A stretch of 64,000 nt of DNA from Rikenellaceae bacterium (GCA_015060005.1 SUZI01000001.1:525821-589820); one strand, 5' to 3'. Numbered from the stretch's first letter, positions 17,827 to 27,801 are shown. Numbers and translations: made by a program. Notes: generated by a model from the sequence alone, not told the origin.

Positions 17827-19941
17827 ATGGCATCGTATCTGGATAATAGCGTGAAATTCGTGGCGGGCGTAGGTGAGGCTCGTGCCAAGCTCTTGGAGAA
17901 GGAGTTAGGCATAATCACCATAGGCGACCTGCTACGCCACTACCCTTTCCGCTACATCGACCGCACCAAGATATATCCCATAGCTGCCATAAACGAGCAA
18001 CTCAACTCGACAATGGTGCAGATACGTGCCAAAGTAACGGGTGTAGCATACTCGGGAACAGGTCGTAAACAACGCTTCTCGGTATTCGTAGCAGATGCAA
18101 CGGGAACAGCAGAGTTGCTATGGTTCAACGGCATAAAATGGATAGAGAAGAGCATAGAGGTGGGCAGAGAGTATATCATCTTTGGTAAGCCCTCGATATT
18201 TCGTGGCGAGATGTCGATGGTGCATCCCGAGATAGAGAGTGTCGAGAAGGCTGCCTCACGCTCGGTGCAGAGCGGTATGCAGGGAATATATCCATCGACA
18301 GAGAAGATATCCTCGTCGCTGAGCAACAAGGGCATATACACCATAGTGAGCAACGCCTGGGCAAAGGCTGCCGACCACATAGTGGAGACGCTACCCCAAT
18401 CACTGCTCAGGAAACATCGTCTGATATCGTTGCGTGAAGCACTGCACAACATACACTTCCCACAGTCGGAGGCTATGTTGGCAGCAGCAAAGCGAAGGCT
18501 CAAGTTTGATGAGCTATTAGGCGTACAGCTCGCCATACAGGCACGACGCTCGGACCGTATGGAGCGTAACACAGGGTTTATGATGCCCCGCGTAGGAGAA
18601 AACTTCAACTCGTTCTACAACGAGCGGCTGCCATTTCCGCTGACGGGAGCACAGAAGAGAGTGATAAAAGAGATACGCAAGGATATGGTGTCGCACCACC
18701 AGATGAACCGCCTGCTGCAAGGTGATGTGGGTAGCGGTAAGACTATGGTGGCACTGATGTCGATGCTGTTGGCGATAGACAACGGCTACCAGGCGTGTAT
18801 GATGGCACCAACAGAGATACTTGCAAGACAGCACTTTGCGACAATATCGCGACAGACCGCAGGGATGAATCTGCGGGTGGCGATACTCACAGGAGCATCC
18901 AAAGCAGCCGAGCGACGTAAAGCATTAGAGGGCATAGCATCGGGAGAGGTCGACATACTGATAGGAACACACGCACTGATTGAGGACAGAGTGCAGTTTG
19001 CGAACTTAGGATATGTCGTAATAGATGAGCAGCACCGCTTCGGAGTGGAGCAACGAGCCAAGCTATGGACAAAAAATCAGCAGCCTCCACATATCTTGGT
19101 GATGACAGCAACGCCGATACCGAGAACATTGGCGATGACGCTCTATGGCGACTTGGATGTATCGGTAATAGATGAGCTGCCACCTGGCAGACAGCCGATA
19201 CGCACATACCACTACTACGACTCGGCACGACTGAAGCTATGGGGATTTATGCACAAGCAGATAGCTCTCGGAAGGCAGATATATGTGGTATATCCGCTGA
19301 TAAAGGAGTCGGAGAATATGGATTACAAAGACCTGCAAGATGGTTTCGAGTCGATAATACGCGACTTCCCTCAGCCTCAATATCAGGTGTCGGTGTGCCA
19401 CGGACAGATGAAGCCACAGGATAAGGAGGAGTCGATGCGACAGTTCAAGGAGCACGAAGCAGATATCTTAGTGGCGACATCGGTAATAGAGGTGGGAGTG
19501 GATGTGCCGAACGCAACGGTGATGGTGATAGAGTCGGCAGAGCGTTTCGGACTATCGCAGCTACATCAGCTACGAGGCAGAGTAGGTCGTGGTGGCGAGC
19601 AGTCGTACTGCATACTTATGTCGGGCGAGAAGCTCTCGAAAGAGGCACGACAGCGACTGCAGGCTATGTGCGAGACAAACGACGGATTTCGCCTCGCAGA
19701 GCTCGATATGAAGCTGCGTGGTGCGGGCGACATAAATGGAACACAGCAGAGTGGCGAGGCGTTTAACCTCGCGATAGCCAACCCTACACTCGACGCAGAG
19801 CTCCTCGCCGAGGCACGTCAGAGTGCGATAGAGATTCTCGCCGATGACAGCACACTCGCAAAGGCGGAAAATGCAGGGCTCAAAGCTCTCAGAGCACGCC
19901 ACGCAGGGATGCAGCGATATGACTTCTCGATGATATCGTAG
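17827..19941 (+). CDS. recG: ATP-dependent DNA helicase RecG
   Basis: Branch-migration helicase that remodels stalled forks and Holliday junctions. At 704 residues it is full length: wedge/OB domain in the first 250 (VKFVAGVGEARAKLLEKEL; FRYIDRTKIYPIA), Walker A GDVGSGKT near 295, DEQH box in VIDEQHRFGVEQR, motif III ILVMTATPIPRTLAMT, and helicase-C with VATSVIEVGVDVPNA and the QLRGRVGRG motif VI. The start agrees with the family N-terminus, which makes the very short or absent leader notable. Confidence 0.96.
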   Translation: MASYLDNSVKFVAGVGEARAKLLEKELGIITIGDLLRHYPFRYIDRTKIYPIAAINEQLNSTMVQIRAKVTGVAYSGTGRKQRFSVFVADATGTAELLWFNGIKWIEKSIEVGREYIIFGKPSIFRGEMSMVHPEIESVEKAASRSVQSGMQGIYPSTEKISSSLSNKGIYTIVSNAWAKAADHIVETLPQSLLRKHRLISLREALHNIHFPQSEAMLAAAKRRLKFDELLGVQLAIQARRSDRMERNTGFMMPRVGENFNSFYNERLPFPLTGAQKRVIKEIRKDMVSHHQMNRLLQGDVGSGKTMVALMSMLLAIDNGYQACMMAPTEILARQHFATISRQTAGMNLRVAILTGASKAAERRKALEGIASGEVDILIGTHALIEDRVQFANLGYVVIDEQHRFGVEQRAKLWTKNQQPPHILVMTATPIPRTLAMTLYGDLDVSVIDELPPGRQPIRTYHYYDSARLKLWGFMHKQIALGRQIYVVYPLIKESENMDYKDLQDGFESIIRDFPQPQYQVSVCHGQMKPQDKEESMRQFKEHEADILVATSVIEVGVDVPNATVMVIESAERFGLSQLHQLRGRVGRGGEQSYCILMSGEKLSKEARQRLQAMCETNDGFRLAELDMKLRGAGDINGTQQSGEAFNLAIANPTLDAELLAEARQSAIEILADDSTLAKAENAGLKALRARHAGMQRYDFSMIS

Positions 19942-19995
19942 CGTGAAAGCAAAATAAAAGGCGAGCGAAAGACGTTCTAATAGAAACGGTTAACG

Positions 19996-20802
19996 ATGAA
20001 AGCTATGAAACGACTATGGATATTGGCTCTGATGATGGTGGCGGTGCAACCACTCGGAGCACAGATGTATGTGGATGGCGAGGTGCTCAACTTCAGAATG
20101 AGTTACAAGGCTAAACTGCTGCCCAACATAGAGGTGGCGAGCGTTGTCATAGCGACAAAAGATACGCTGCTCGAGGGCAGAGAGGTGCACAAAGTATACG
20201 GACACGGAGCAACAGAGAATATGTATCACTGGATATTGCCCGTGGATGATACTTACTTAGTGTGGGCAGACAAAGAGAGCAAGAAGACTGTGCGATTTGA
20301 CAGCAACCTGCACGAAGGGAGCTACACATTCTGGTCGACATATCTGTTTGACCACGACAAAGGGGTGGTGAACACCCGCTGGCAGAGCCGACAGCGTCCG
20401 ATAAAGGAGCGACAATTGGCAATAAGCGACAGAGGAATGGACCCCGTATCGCTATACTTCAACCTCAGAGCAATAGACCCTGCGGAGGTGAAAGATGGAT
20501 GGAGCAAAGAGTTAGAGATGGTGCTGGAGGATACGGTGCGGTATCTCAACCTGCGATATGAAGGTCGCGAAGTGAAGAAGATAAAGCGACTGGGTAAGTT
20601 CAACACGCTGAAATTCCGTTGTAACATAGCCACATCGTCGGGCTTCGCCTTTAACGACGGAACGGAGTTCGAGCTGTGGATATCGGACGACAGGAATAAG
20701 TTGCCGCTATACATAAAATCGCCCATAAGAGTGGGTAGCGTATGTGCCTACCTATCGAGCTTCGAGGGGCTGCAATATCCGTTAGAGAGCAAGGTGGATT
20801 AA
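19996..20802 (+). CDS. DUF3108 secreted protein
   Basis: A 268-residue exported protein with a signal peptide (KRLWILALMMVAVQPLGA) and a DUF3108 domain, a periplasmic beta-rich family of unknown function. Typical features are GEVLNFRMSYKAKLLPNIEVA at the start and the YRLNLRYEGREVKKIKRLGKFNTLKF-like strand pair, then ELWISDDRNKLPLYI. A second in-frame ATG at 20005 could also be used. It follows recG by 54 bp, probably in the same transcript. Confidence 0.82.
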   Translation: MKAMKRLWILALMMVAVQPLGAQMYVDGEVLNFRMSYKAKLLPNIEVASVVIATKDTLLEGREVHKVYGHGATENMYHWILPVDDTYLVWADKESKKTVRFDSNLHEGSYTFWSTYLFDHDKGVVNTRWQSRQRPIKERQLAISDRGMDPVSLYFNLRAIDPAEVKDGWSKELEMVLEDTVRYLNLRYEGREVKKIKRLGKFNTLKFRCNIATSSGFAFNDGTEFELWISDDRNKLPLYIKSPIRVGSVCAYLSSFEGLQYPLESKVD

Positions 20803-20842
20803 GTGGCAAAAGATGGCGAGAAAAAGGATTGTGAAATGAAAA

Positions 20843-20874
20843 TTTGCGTAGCAAAGGTTGTTGTATTATCTTTG
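20843..20874 (+). promoter_or_regulatory. Promoter of the coiled-coil membrane protein gene
   Basis: TTTG at 20843-20846, 20 nt, TATCTTTG at 20867-20874, 32 nt before the ATG at 20907. An exact match to the Bacteroidota consensus. Confidence 0.85.
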
Positions 20875-20906
20875 CCCAAAATAACAAAAGTAAAAATTAA
20901 AGAGAT

Positions 20907-21908
20907 ATGGCAGAGTTTAGACAAGATGATGATATGCTCCGCGACGAGGAGATAGATAAGAAGGGCGGCACCCAGACCAAGGAACAAGAGTACGATGACG
21001 ACCGATATGACGACTACGATGACTACGACGAGGTGGAGCTTCGTGAGGGTCCGAGCCAGAAGGCTATAACGGGTTACAGAATAGTAATCATAGCTCTGGC
21101 GGTGATACTCGTAGCATTGTCGATGGCATACTACAAGATGCACTCGGACCAGATAGCAGACTATAAGCTTCTGGAGCAGGACAAGCAGAGTATGCAGGTG
21201 GAGTTGGACAGCCTGGTTGTATCGTTTGACAACGTACAGTATCAGAATGACACCATAACAGCACGTCTGGAGGAGGCGAAGGAGCTCATAGAGGATTTGA
21301 AGAATGAGCGACGCCTGAACTACAACAAGCTGCGTCAGTATCAGAAAGAGGTGGGTACGTTGCGTACTATTATGCAGGGTTATCTGCGTCAGATAGACTC
21401 GCTCAACAACGTAAACGAGAAGCTCTCGAAGGAGAACGTGAAGATAAAGAAGCAGATATCGACAGAGCGTCTGCGTGCCGAGATGGCAGAGGAAAAGGCA
21501 TCGGAGATGGAGAATAAGGTGAAGGTCGGTGCTGCTCTGAAGGTAGGCAGAATATCGATGGTAACACTCAACAAGAAGGGCAAGGAGGTTACTCGCATAA
21601 AGAACGCAGAGCGTGTACGCGTGGACTTCACACTGCTCGGAAACGAGTTGGCAGAGCCAGGAGCAAGAACGATGTATGTCTGCATATACTCGCCAGAGGG
21701 CTACGTATTGGCTAACGCCGACGCTAAGTCGTTCAGCTTCGAGGGAGAGCCTAAGATATACTCGGCAAGTCGTGAGATAGACTACCAGAATGAAAACCTC
21801 GATGTATCGATATTCTACGCAAACAACGCTATGAAGGCGGGCGTATACAAGATTGAGATATATTGCGACGGTAGATTGATAGGCACGACAGAGCAGGCAT
21901 TCAAATAA
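20907..21908 (+). CDS. Single-pass membrane protein with coiled coil
   Basis: A 333-residue protein conserved in type among Bacteroidales. The N-terminal cytosolic part (1-50) is very acidic and Asp/Tyr rich, one transmembrane helix lies at about 56-76 (GYRIVIIALAVILVALSMAY), and a long coiled coil follows at about 80-210 (EAKELIEDLKNERRLNYNKL). The C-terminal 120 residues are beta-rich (LNKKGKEVTRIKNAERVRVD). Function is unknown. It has its own promoter and precedes the MORN gene. Confidence 0.85.
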   Translation: MAEFRQDDDMLRDEEIDKKGGTQTKEQEYDDDRYDDYDDYDEVELREGPSQKAITGYRIVIIALAVILVALSMAYYKMHSDQIADYKLLEQDKQSMQVELDSLVVSFDNVQYQNDTITARLEEAKELIEDLKNERRLNYNKLRQYQKEVGTLRTIMQGYLRQIDSLNNVNEKLSKENVKIKKQISTERLRAEMAEEKASEMENKVKVGAALKVGRISMVTLNKKGKEVTRIKNAERVRVDFTLLGNELAEPGARTMYVCIYSPEGYVLANADAKSFSFEGEPKIYSASREIDYQNENLDVSIFYANNAMKAGVYKIEIYCDGRLIGTTEQAFK

Positions 21909-21926
21909 ATAAAAGCAACACAAAGG

Positions 21927-21961
21927 CGAAAGTGTCAAATCCCGAGAGGATTGGCACTTTC
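21927..21961 (+). terminator. Hairpin between coiled-coil and MORN genes
   Basis: Arms CGAAAGTG-TCAAATCC and GGATTGGCACTTTCG pair across a CGAGA loop with one unpaired base. There is no T-run, so it may be a weak terminator, an attenuator or an mRNA-end stabiliser. Confidence 0.5.
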
Positions 21962-21997
21962 GTGGCATAGAAGACCAACCCAAAAAGCATAGATAGT

Positions 21998-24148
21998 ATG
22001 AAACCTTTACGCTGGATTGCACTTGCAGCAATACTCATCGCTCTCGGTGGCGTGGTATCGGCTCAGGAGCAGACACCAAAGGAGCACCCTCTACTCACAA
22101 AGACAAAACAACTGATAAAAGAGGGTAAGCTCAAAGAGGCTGAAGAGGCATATCTGGAGTATTACAACCAATCGGGCAGAAACAACAGATATGTGGAGTC
22201 GGTACTCTACCCCGACCCCGCAAAGGGAAAGTATGTGGAGACAACAACAGCCGACGGTAAACGCTATGAGGGATATGTGAAAAATAATGTACCCAACGGC
22301 GAGGGATTACTCATATTTGCCGACAGCTCGTCGTATGACGGAGAGTTCCTCAACGGTAAGATGCACGGAATGGGACTCTACAAATGGCCCAACGGAAGCT
22401 CATACTACGGCGAGTGGAAAGAGGATCAGATGGAGGGCGAAGGTTATATGAGCTACATAGGTCAGGCAGAGTACAACGGAGAGTGGAAGGCGGGTAAACG
22501 CCACGGATACGGAACACTGACTTTCGATATGGACCATCCGTTAGCAGGAGAGAGCTACGAGGGCTTTTTCGAGGCAGATATGTTTCACGGCTCGGGAGTG
22601 TACTACTACCGCTCGGGTGCCACATACCAAGGTAGCTTCCGCTTTGGTCAGCGTGAAGGAGAGGGAACACTCTATTACAACACCACACACAAATATGTCG
22701 GACAGTGGAAAGATAACGAGATGACACGCGGCACGATGTATTACTCGGATGGCGACCGCTACGAAGGAGAGTTCCGCAACGAGAAATTCAACGGTGAGGG
22801 AACATACTTCTGGGCAGAAGGTCATCGTTTCGTAGGTCATTGGAAGAATGATAAACGCCACGGAAAAGGTACAGAGATTGAGAACACAGGACTCCGCTAC
22901 GAAGGCGAGTGGATAGATGGTAAGAGGACCAACTTCGGAACACAATACTACTTGGAGGGCGACATATATACAGGCGAGTGGTCGGATGACCGTAAGATAC
23001 ACGGAAAAGGTACATATTACTGGGCTTCGGGCGACGTATACCAGGGCGACTGGGTGATGGGCGAGACACACGGACAGGGCACATACATCTGGGCTTCGGG
23101 CGACAGATACTCGGGTAGCTGGGTAAACGGAATAAGAGAGGGACAAGGCGAGTACATATTTGCCAATGGCGACAGATACGTCGGTAACTTCTCGGGCGAG
23201 AAGCAGAACGGTAAGGGTGTATATTACTTTGCCAACGGCGAAAGATATAGCGGAGACTTTGTTGACGACCTCAAGCAGGGACAAGGAACATACTACTGGA
23301 CAAACGGCGACAAATATGTCGGCAGCTGGTCGAAGGATAAGCCTCACGGAAGCGGCGTAGTGTTAGAGAGTGATGGAAAGAGGTCGTCGGGAAGGTGGAT
23401 TGATGGCGAGCCACAGGACCCTTGTATCATACATCACCCCGACGGAAGAGTTGAAGAGGGTAAGTGGACAAAAGGTAAAAATCTTAATCAGAACATAGCC
23501 CTGTGGAGTAAAATAAAACGATACAATGGCTCGTTCAAAAATGGCACGGGCGAGGGTGAGATATTCTTCGAGGATGGCACATATTTCAAGGGTAAGTTAG
23601 TCGATTATATGCCGCAGGGAGAGTGCACGCTGATACACGGCGAGGAGAGTCTGACACCCGGCAGAGCATACTATGGAGAGTTTGAAAAAGGACTACTCAA
23701 CGGCGAGGCTCAACTCATCTGTCCGCTCACGGGAACATACAAAGGTGAGTGGGTGAACGGAAAGAAGCAGGGACAGGGAGTATATGTCCTCACGAATGGT
23801 AGCCGCTACGAAGGTGAGTGGGTCAACGACAAGATGGAGGGCAACGGAGTATACTACTACTTCACCGGTGGTAAATATGAAGGTGAGTTCAGAGAAAACC
23901 TCAAGCACGGTAAAGGTCGCGAGACGGAGCCCGACGAGACAATAATAGAGGGTACGTGGGAGAATGGTAAGCTACACGGCGAGGTGAAGATACGTTTTGG
24001 ACTCTTCAGCGAACAACGCGACGGATGGCTCACGGCGACATTTAACCACGGTAACCCACCTCAAACAGCTACATTCACGTCGGACGAGGATATAACATAC
24101 AATGCCCGAATGACCGACAAGGGATGGCGAGTAGATAGAATTGAATAA
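21998..24148 (+). CDS. Large secreted MORN-repeat protein
   Basis: A 716-residue protein with a signal peptide (about 1-23, GGVVSAQEQ), a short helical segment with a YLEYYNQSGR motif, and then about 22 MORN repeats of roughly 23 residues (pattern YxGEWxxGxxHGxGxYxxxxGxR) from about residue 85 to 665. Some repeats are degenerate, and a break near 470-500 divides the array into about 16 and 6 units. The C-terminus is a non-repeat cap. MORN sheets bind lipids or proteins in other systems; the role here is unknown. It is likely periplasmic or surface exposed. Confidence 0.9.
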   Translation: MKPLRWIALAAILIALGGVVSAQEQTPKEHPLLTKTKQLIKEGKLKEAEEAYLEYYNQSGRNNRYVESVLYPDPAKGKYVETTTADGKRYEGYVKNNVPNGEGLLIFADSSSYDGEFLNGKMHGMGLYKWPNGSSYYGEWKEDQMEGEGYMSYIGQAEYNGEWKAGKRHGYGTLTFDMDHPLAGESYEGFFEADMFHGSGVYYYRSGATYQGSFRFGQREGEGTLYYNTTHKYVGQWKDNEMTRGTMYYSDGDRYEGEFRNEKFNGEGTYFWAEGHRFVGHWKNDKRHGKGTEIENTGLRYEGEWIDGKRTNFGTQYYLEGDIYTGEWSDDRKIHGKGTYYWASGDVYQGDWVMGETHGQGTYIWASGDRYSGSWVNGIREGQGEYIFANGDRYVGNFSGEKQNGKGVYYFANGERYSGDFVDDLKQGQGTYYWTNGDKYVGSWSKDKPHGSGVVLESDGKRSSGRWIDGEPQDPCIIHHPDGRVEEGKWTKGKNLNQNIALWSKIKRYNGSFKNGTGEGEIFFEDGTYFKGKLVDYMPQGECTLIHGEESLTPGRAYYGEFEKGLLNGEAQLICPLTGTYKGEWVNGKKQGQGVYVLTNGSRYEGEWVNDKMEGNGVYYYFTGGKYEGEFRENLKHGKGRETEPDETIIEGTWENGKLHGEVKIRFGLFSEQRDGWLTATFNHGNPPQTATFTSDEDITYNARMTDKGWRVDRIE

Positions 24149-24172
24149 ACAAAAAAACAACCAAGAATAGAT

Positions 24173-25330
24173 ATGGCAGAGAACAGAGTAACTCAAACGA
24201 TAGCTTATGTCGGCGTGAACGACCACCTGACAGCAAACTTCGAGAATCAGTATCCTATACCACAGGGCATATCGTACAACTCATATATCATATTTGATGA
24301 GAAGATAACGCTGATGGATAGCGTCGATGGCTCATTCACCGCAGAGTGGCTCGCAAATGTGGAGCGGACCCTCGAGGGTAAGACGCCTCACTACTTAGTG
24401 GTGCTGCATATGGAGCCCGACCACGCAGCGAGCATAGTGGCAGCAATGGAGCGTTATCCCGAGATGAGGGTGGTGGGCAACAGCCGCACTTTCCAGATGA
24501 TAGAGAACTTCTACCACAACAGCTTCGCAGAGCGTCGCACAGAGGTGAAGGATGGCGAGGAGCTATCGTTGGGAAACCACACGCTGAAGTTTATATTCGC
24601 ACCAATGATACACTGGCCCGAGGTGATGGTGGCATACGAGCTATCGGAGAAGGTGCTCTTCTCGGCTGACGCCTTTGGTAAGTTCGGAGCGTTAGACGTG
24701 GAAGAGGAGTGGGAGTCGGAGGCTCGCCGATACTATTATAATATTGTAGGTAAATATGGAGCTAACGTGCAGACACTACTCAAAAAGGCGGCAGCACTCG
24801 AGATAGAGAAGATATGCGGATTGCACGGTCCTGTGCTGAGCGAAAATCTGGGATATTACATAGGAAAATATCAGCAGTGGAGCACGTACGAGGCAGAGGA
24901 GCAGGGAGTGGCTATCGTGGTGGCTTCGATATATGGTAACACGTTGAGTGCAGCCAAAGAGTTAGAGAAGGCTCTCACCGCAAATGGTACAAAATGTACG
25001 CTGATAGATATCACAAAGCAGGACCCATCGTACGCATTGGCGGAGTGCTTCCGCTACGACAAGGCGGTATTTGCAGCGGCGACATACGACGCAGCACTAT
25101 TCCCCGTGATGGACTTTATGATGATGCGTCTATCGAGCAAAAACTACCAAAATCGTAAGGTGGCACTCATCGAGAATGGCTCGTGGGCACCGATGGCGGC
25201 AAAGCTGCTCCGAGGTAAGTTGGAGGCGATGAAGGCGATAGAGATTGTGGAGCCTGTCGTCGCGATACGCTCGGCAATGAGCGAAAAGAATCGCGAAGAG
25301 ATAAAGGCACTTGCCGAAGTGCTGAAATAG
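24173..25330 (+). CDS. Flavodiiron protein (FprA-type O2/NO reductase)
   Basis: A 385-residue cytosolic flavodiiron protein, reducing O2 to water or NO to N2O in anaerobes. The metallo-lactamase-like domain (1-245) keeps the diiron ligands: HMEPDH (H-x-E-x-D-H), His in MIHWPEVM, Asp in SADAFG, His in LHGPVL. The flavodoxin domain begins near 255 with IVVASIYGNTLSAA. It has no fused rubredoxin. It follows the MORN gene by 24 bp, so the two may share a message, though a functional link is not evident. Confidence 0.93.
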   Translation: MAENRVTQTIAYVGVNDHLTANFENQYPIPQGISYNSYIIFDEKITLMDSVDGSFTAEWLANVERTLEGKTPHYLVVLHMEPDHAASIVAAMERYPEMRVVGNSRTFQMIENFYHNSFAERRTEVKDGEELSLGNHTLKFIFAPMIHWPEVMVAYELSEKVLFSADAFGKFGALDVEEEWESEARRYYYNIVGKYGANVQTLLKKAAALEIEKICGLHGPVLSENLGYYIGKYQQWSTYEAEEQGVAIVVASIYGNTLSAAKELEKALTANGTKCTLIDITKQDPSYALAECFRYDKAVFAAATYDAALFPVMDFMMMRLSSKNYQNRKVALIENGSWAPMAAKLLRGKLEAMKAIEIVEPVVAIRSAMSEKNREEIKALAEVLK

Positions 25331-25334
25331 ACAA

Positions 25335-25369
25335 AGGGGCTGTCCAACGAGTGTGTTGCGACAGCCCCT
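25335..25369. terminator. Bidirectional terminator, TGTCG-loop type
   Basis: A 10-bp stem AGGGGCTGTC / GACAGCCCCT between convergent genes, with A-rich and T-rich flanks. Its inner sequence (TTGCGACA and TGTCCAAC) resembles the loops of the hairpins at 30792 and 60575. Confidence 0.88.
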
Positions 25370-25376
25370 CTTTTGT

Positions 25377-27335
25377 TTAGGGCTGGGTAACCAAATAATT
25401 CTTGGCGGCGATACGCTCACCGTAGCTCTGAATCATAGCCTTGAGCTCCCGCTCAATAGCCAAGACATCGACCTTGCCGACAAGATTCTCTTCGCAGAGT
25501 TCATCCTCGCGGGCAAAGACACCAATGACACGCTGCTCATCGAAACGCACCATATAGTCGGCTGTGATAGCCTGGAAACAGCTGTTGTCATAATTAACCG
25601 ACATAGCTTGTCGCTGCTCCGCAGCAAAGATATCACGTCCGAAAGCGAAATAGGGCTGCTCGTTACCCATCAAGCCCAGCAACGTAGGCATAATATCTAT
25701 CTGCGAGACAACATCCGCACACTCGCCCTGCAAACCCGACTCGGGAGCATAGATAAAGCCGAAGGTGTGGTAGTCGCCAGGAGAGACCTTAGTCTTGGCG
25801 GCATACTTCTCGCTCGAGACGTGGTCGGCAACGAAGATAAAGACCGAATTGCGGAACCACTCCTCGCCACCATACTTTGAGAAGAACTTACGCAGAGCCT
25901 CATCGACATAGGCTACGCAACGATGGTTAGGCGTATAACCCTCGGGGAGATGTGCCGCATAACGCTCGGGGACAACGAAAGGATGGTGCGACGAGAGGGT
26001 GAAGATAGTAGAGAAGAATGGCGTAGGTTGCTCCGAGAGCACCTCGCCCATATAGTCGATAAACTCCTCATCCCAGATACCCCAGAACTCATCGAAGTCA
26101 TCGCTACCACGACGCTCGATATAGGTCTGGCGGCTATATAGATTCTCGATACCAGCCATACGTGCATAAGCACCAAAGCCCATAGAGCCGTGGTCGGAGC
26201 CACAGAAGAAGTGGGTGCCATAACCCTGTGAGGCTAAAATCTCGGGCAGAGCACACTGCTCGGCAACAGCCTGTGCCATATTGGCAAAAGGCGACTTGAA
26301 CGAGGGAATAGAGCTCCACACAGCCGGCAGAGCCTGGATGGAACGCTTACCATTGGCGTACATCTGCTTGAAGCAGTAGCCCTGCTGCATCAGAGAGTCC
26401 AAGAAAGGGGTAAAGCCCTGCTGCTCACTGCCCTCATACACCTCGGGGCAGAGGTATGCCGAGTGCTCGGCAGAGAAGCTCTCCATAATAAAGAGCACGA
26501 CATTGCGTCCCTTGAGCGGTGCTACATCGCCCTCAGCTCGAGGCGTAGGGAAGTGCTCGGGAGAGTAAATCGTAGCGAGCTCCTCGTCGCTAAAATAGCT
26601 CGGATATTTATCGCCTGTGCTCATAGTACGGATGATGCAGAATGGATTGCTCAAAATGAGAGTCATCTTGGCAGGCGAGTCGCTATAAAGGGCGGCATTG
26701 GAGAGGGTGATAGGGCGTGTCATACGCGTGAAACCGCCACGTATACCACCAATAGCGAGTGCCACAGCAGCCAGGAAGACCACTACCCCACTCACATAAT
26801 ACCACACACCGGCAAAGATAGGCTCGACCTTAAGACGACGGCGATAGCCAAACCACAGCAACGCAATAAGCATAGCACCCCACAGTGCCATAAGTGGATT
26901 CTCGACCAAGAAACGCACTAACAGCAGAGGTGTGTTGGCATTGTCGGCAAAGAAAATCTCCTCGGCATCGAAACGCTTCTGGGCATAGTGGTAGTAGACA
27001 CCATCAGCCATATTGACAACCACGACAAGCAGCGAATTGACAATGAAGTAGTACCAGAAGAGGCTCTTCTGCCACCAGCCCCGCTCACGCCACCTCAAAG
27101 GCAACAAAGCAAAGAGGATGAAGGGAGCATTGATATAGAGCATAGAGACGGTGTCGAACTTGAGTGAGCCACAGAGCAACGACCACCACTCGCCACCCTC
27201 GACAGAGCCGATAAGGTCGCTATTATAGATGAAAAAGGCAACACGCGTGAGCATAAGCACCACATAGACCAAAGCCAGGCGGTAGAGTGTCTGCAGAGTT
27301 GCCGAGTGGGATAGAAGACGTAGTTTGTTATTCAT
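25377..27335 (-). CDS. LTA-synthase-like phosphoglycerol transferase / sulfatase-fold membrane protein
   Basis: A 652-residue inner-membrane protein with five transmembrane helices (about 15-200) and a periplasmic alkaline-phosphatase-fold domain. Visible motifs are VVLFIMESFSAEHS (metal Glu), ANGKRSIQALPAVWSSIPS (probable Ser/Thr nucleophile region), FCGSDHGSMG and FVADHV. In Bacteroidota such proteins add phosphoglycerol or related groups to envelope glycans; the acceptor is unknown. Its first codons overlap the rlmH end by 8 bp. Confidence 0.9.
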   Translation of the reverse strand: MNNKLRLLSHSATLQTLYRLALVYVVLMLTRVAFFIYNSDLIGSVEGGEWWSLLCGSLKFDTVSMLYINAPFILFALLPLRWRERGWWQKSLFWYYFIVNSLLVVVVNMADGVYYHYAQKRFDAEEIFFADNANTPLLLVRFLVENPLMALWGAMLIALLWFGYRRRLKVEPIFAGVWYYVSGVVVFLAAVALAIGGIRGGFTRMTRPITLSNAALYSDSPAKMTLILSNPFCIIRTMSTGDKYPSYFSDEELATIYSPEHFPTPRAEGDVAPLKGRNVVLFIMESFSAEHSAYLCPEVYEGSEQQGFTPFLDSLMQQGYCFKQMYANGKRSIQALPAVWSSIPSFKSPFANMAQAVAEQCALPEILASQGYGTHFFCGSDHGSMGFGAYARMAGIENLYSRQTYIERRGSDDFDEFWGIWDEEFIDYMGEVLSEQPTPFFSTIFTLSSHHPFVVPERYAAHLPEGYTPNHRCVAYVDEALRKFFSKYGGEEWFRNSVFIFVADHVSSEKYAAKTKVSPGDYHTFGFIYAPESGLQGECADVVSQIDIMPTLLGLMGNEQPYFAFGRDIFAAEQRQAMSVNYDNSCFQAITADYMVRFDEQRVIGVFAREDELCEENLVGKVDVLAIERELKAMIQSYGERIAAKNYLVTQP

Positions 27336-27801
27336 GGTGATAAGGTTCGTTATTCAAAATAGTGAAAGCACGATAGAGCTGCTCGGCGAAGATAGCACGT
27401 ACAATCTGATGCGAGAAGGTCATACGCGAGAGAGAAATCTTGTCGTTGGCACGAGCGTAGACCTCATCCGAGAAGCCATAAGGTCCGCCGATGACCAAGA
27501 CTAAGCGTTTAGCTCCGCTCAACATACGTTTCTGCAACCAATCGGCATACTCCATAGAGGAGAATTGCTTGCCTCGCTCATCCATCAGAACGAGGTAGTC
27601 GCCATCGGTAACATCCCGCAGGATAGCCTCACCCTCCAACTGTTTCTGGCGAGCAGGCGACATATTGCGAGTATTCTTCACGTCGGCGAGAGTGATGACG
27701 GCAAAGCGACAATAGTGGCTCAGACGCTTGCTATACATCTCAACAAGCGACGCTACCTCACGCGAGTCGGTCTTGCCGACAACAACCAAATCGATATTCA
27801 T
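27328..27801 (-). CDS. rlmH: 23S rRNA (pseudouridine1915-N3)-methyltransferase
   Basis: SPOUT methyltransferase acting on helix 69 of 23S rRNA in assembled ribosomes. Its 157 residues are exactly family size, with the knot motifs LVLVIGGPYGFSDEVY and the C-terminal signature SLSRMTFSHQIVRAIFAEQLYRA. It lies between the GH2-like gene and the LTA-synthase-like gene, overlapping the latter by 8 bp, so the three are probably co-transcribed. Confidence 0.96.
   Translation of the reverse strand: MNIDLVVVGKTDSREVASLVEMYSKRLSHYCRFAVITLADVKNTRNMSPARQKQLEGEAILRDVTDGDYLVLMDERGKQFSSMEYADWLQKRMLSGAKRLVLVIGGPYGFSDEVYARANDKISLSRMTFSHQIVRAIFAEQLYRAFTILNNEPYHHE

Noticed and set aside
20799..22031. 410-codon open frame on the minus strand
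   Set aside because: Antisense to the coiled-coil membrane protein; rich in Tyr, Leu and Cys with no recognisable domain.
22230..23950. Regular 69-bp repeats considered as a CRISPR-like array
   Set aside because: They are in-frame codons of MORN repeats; spacing equals 23 residues and the units are diverged at the DNA level.
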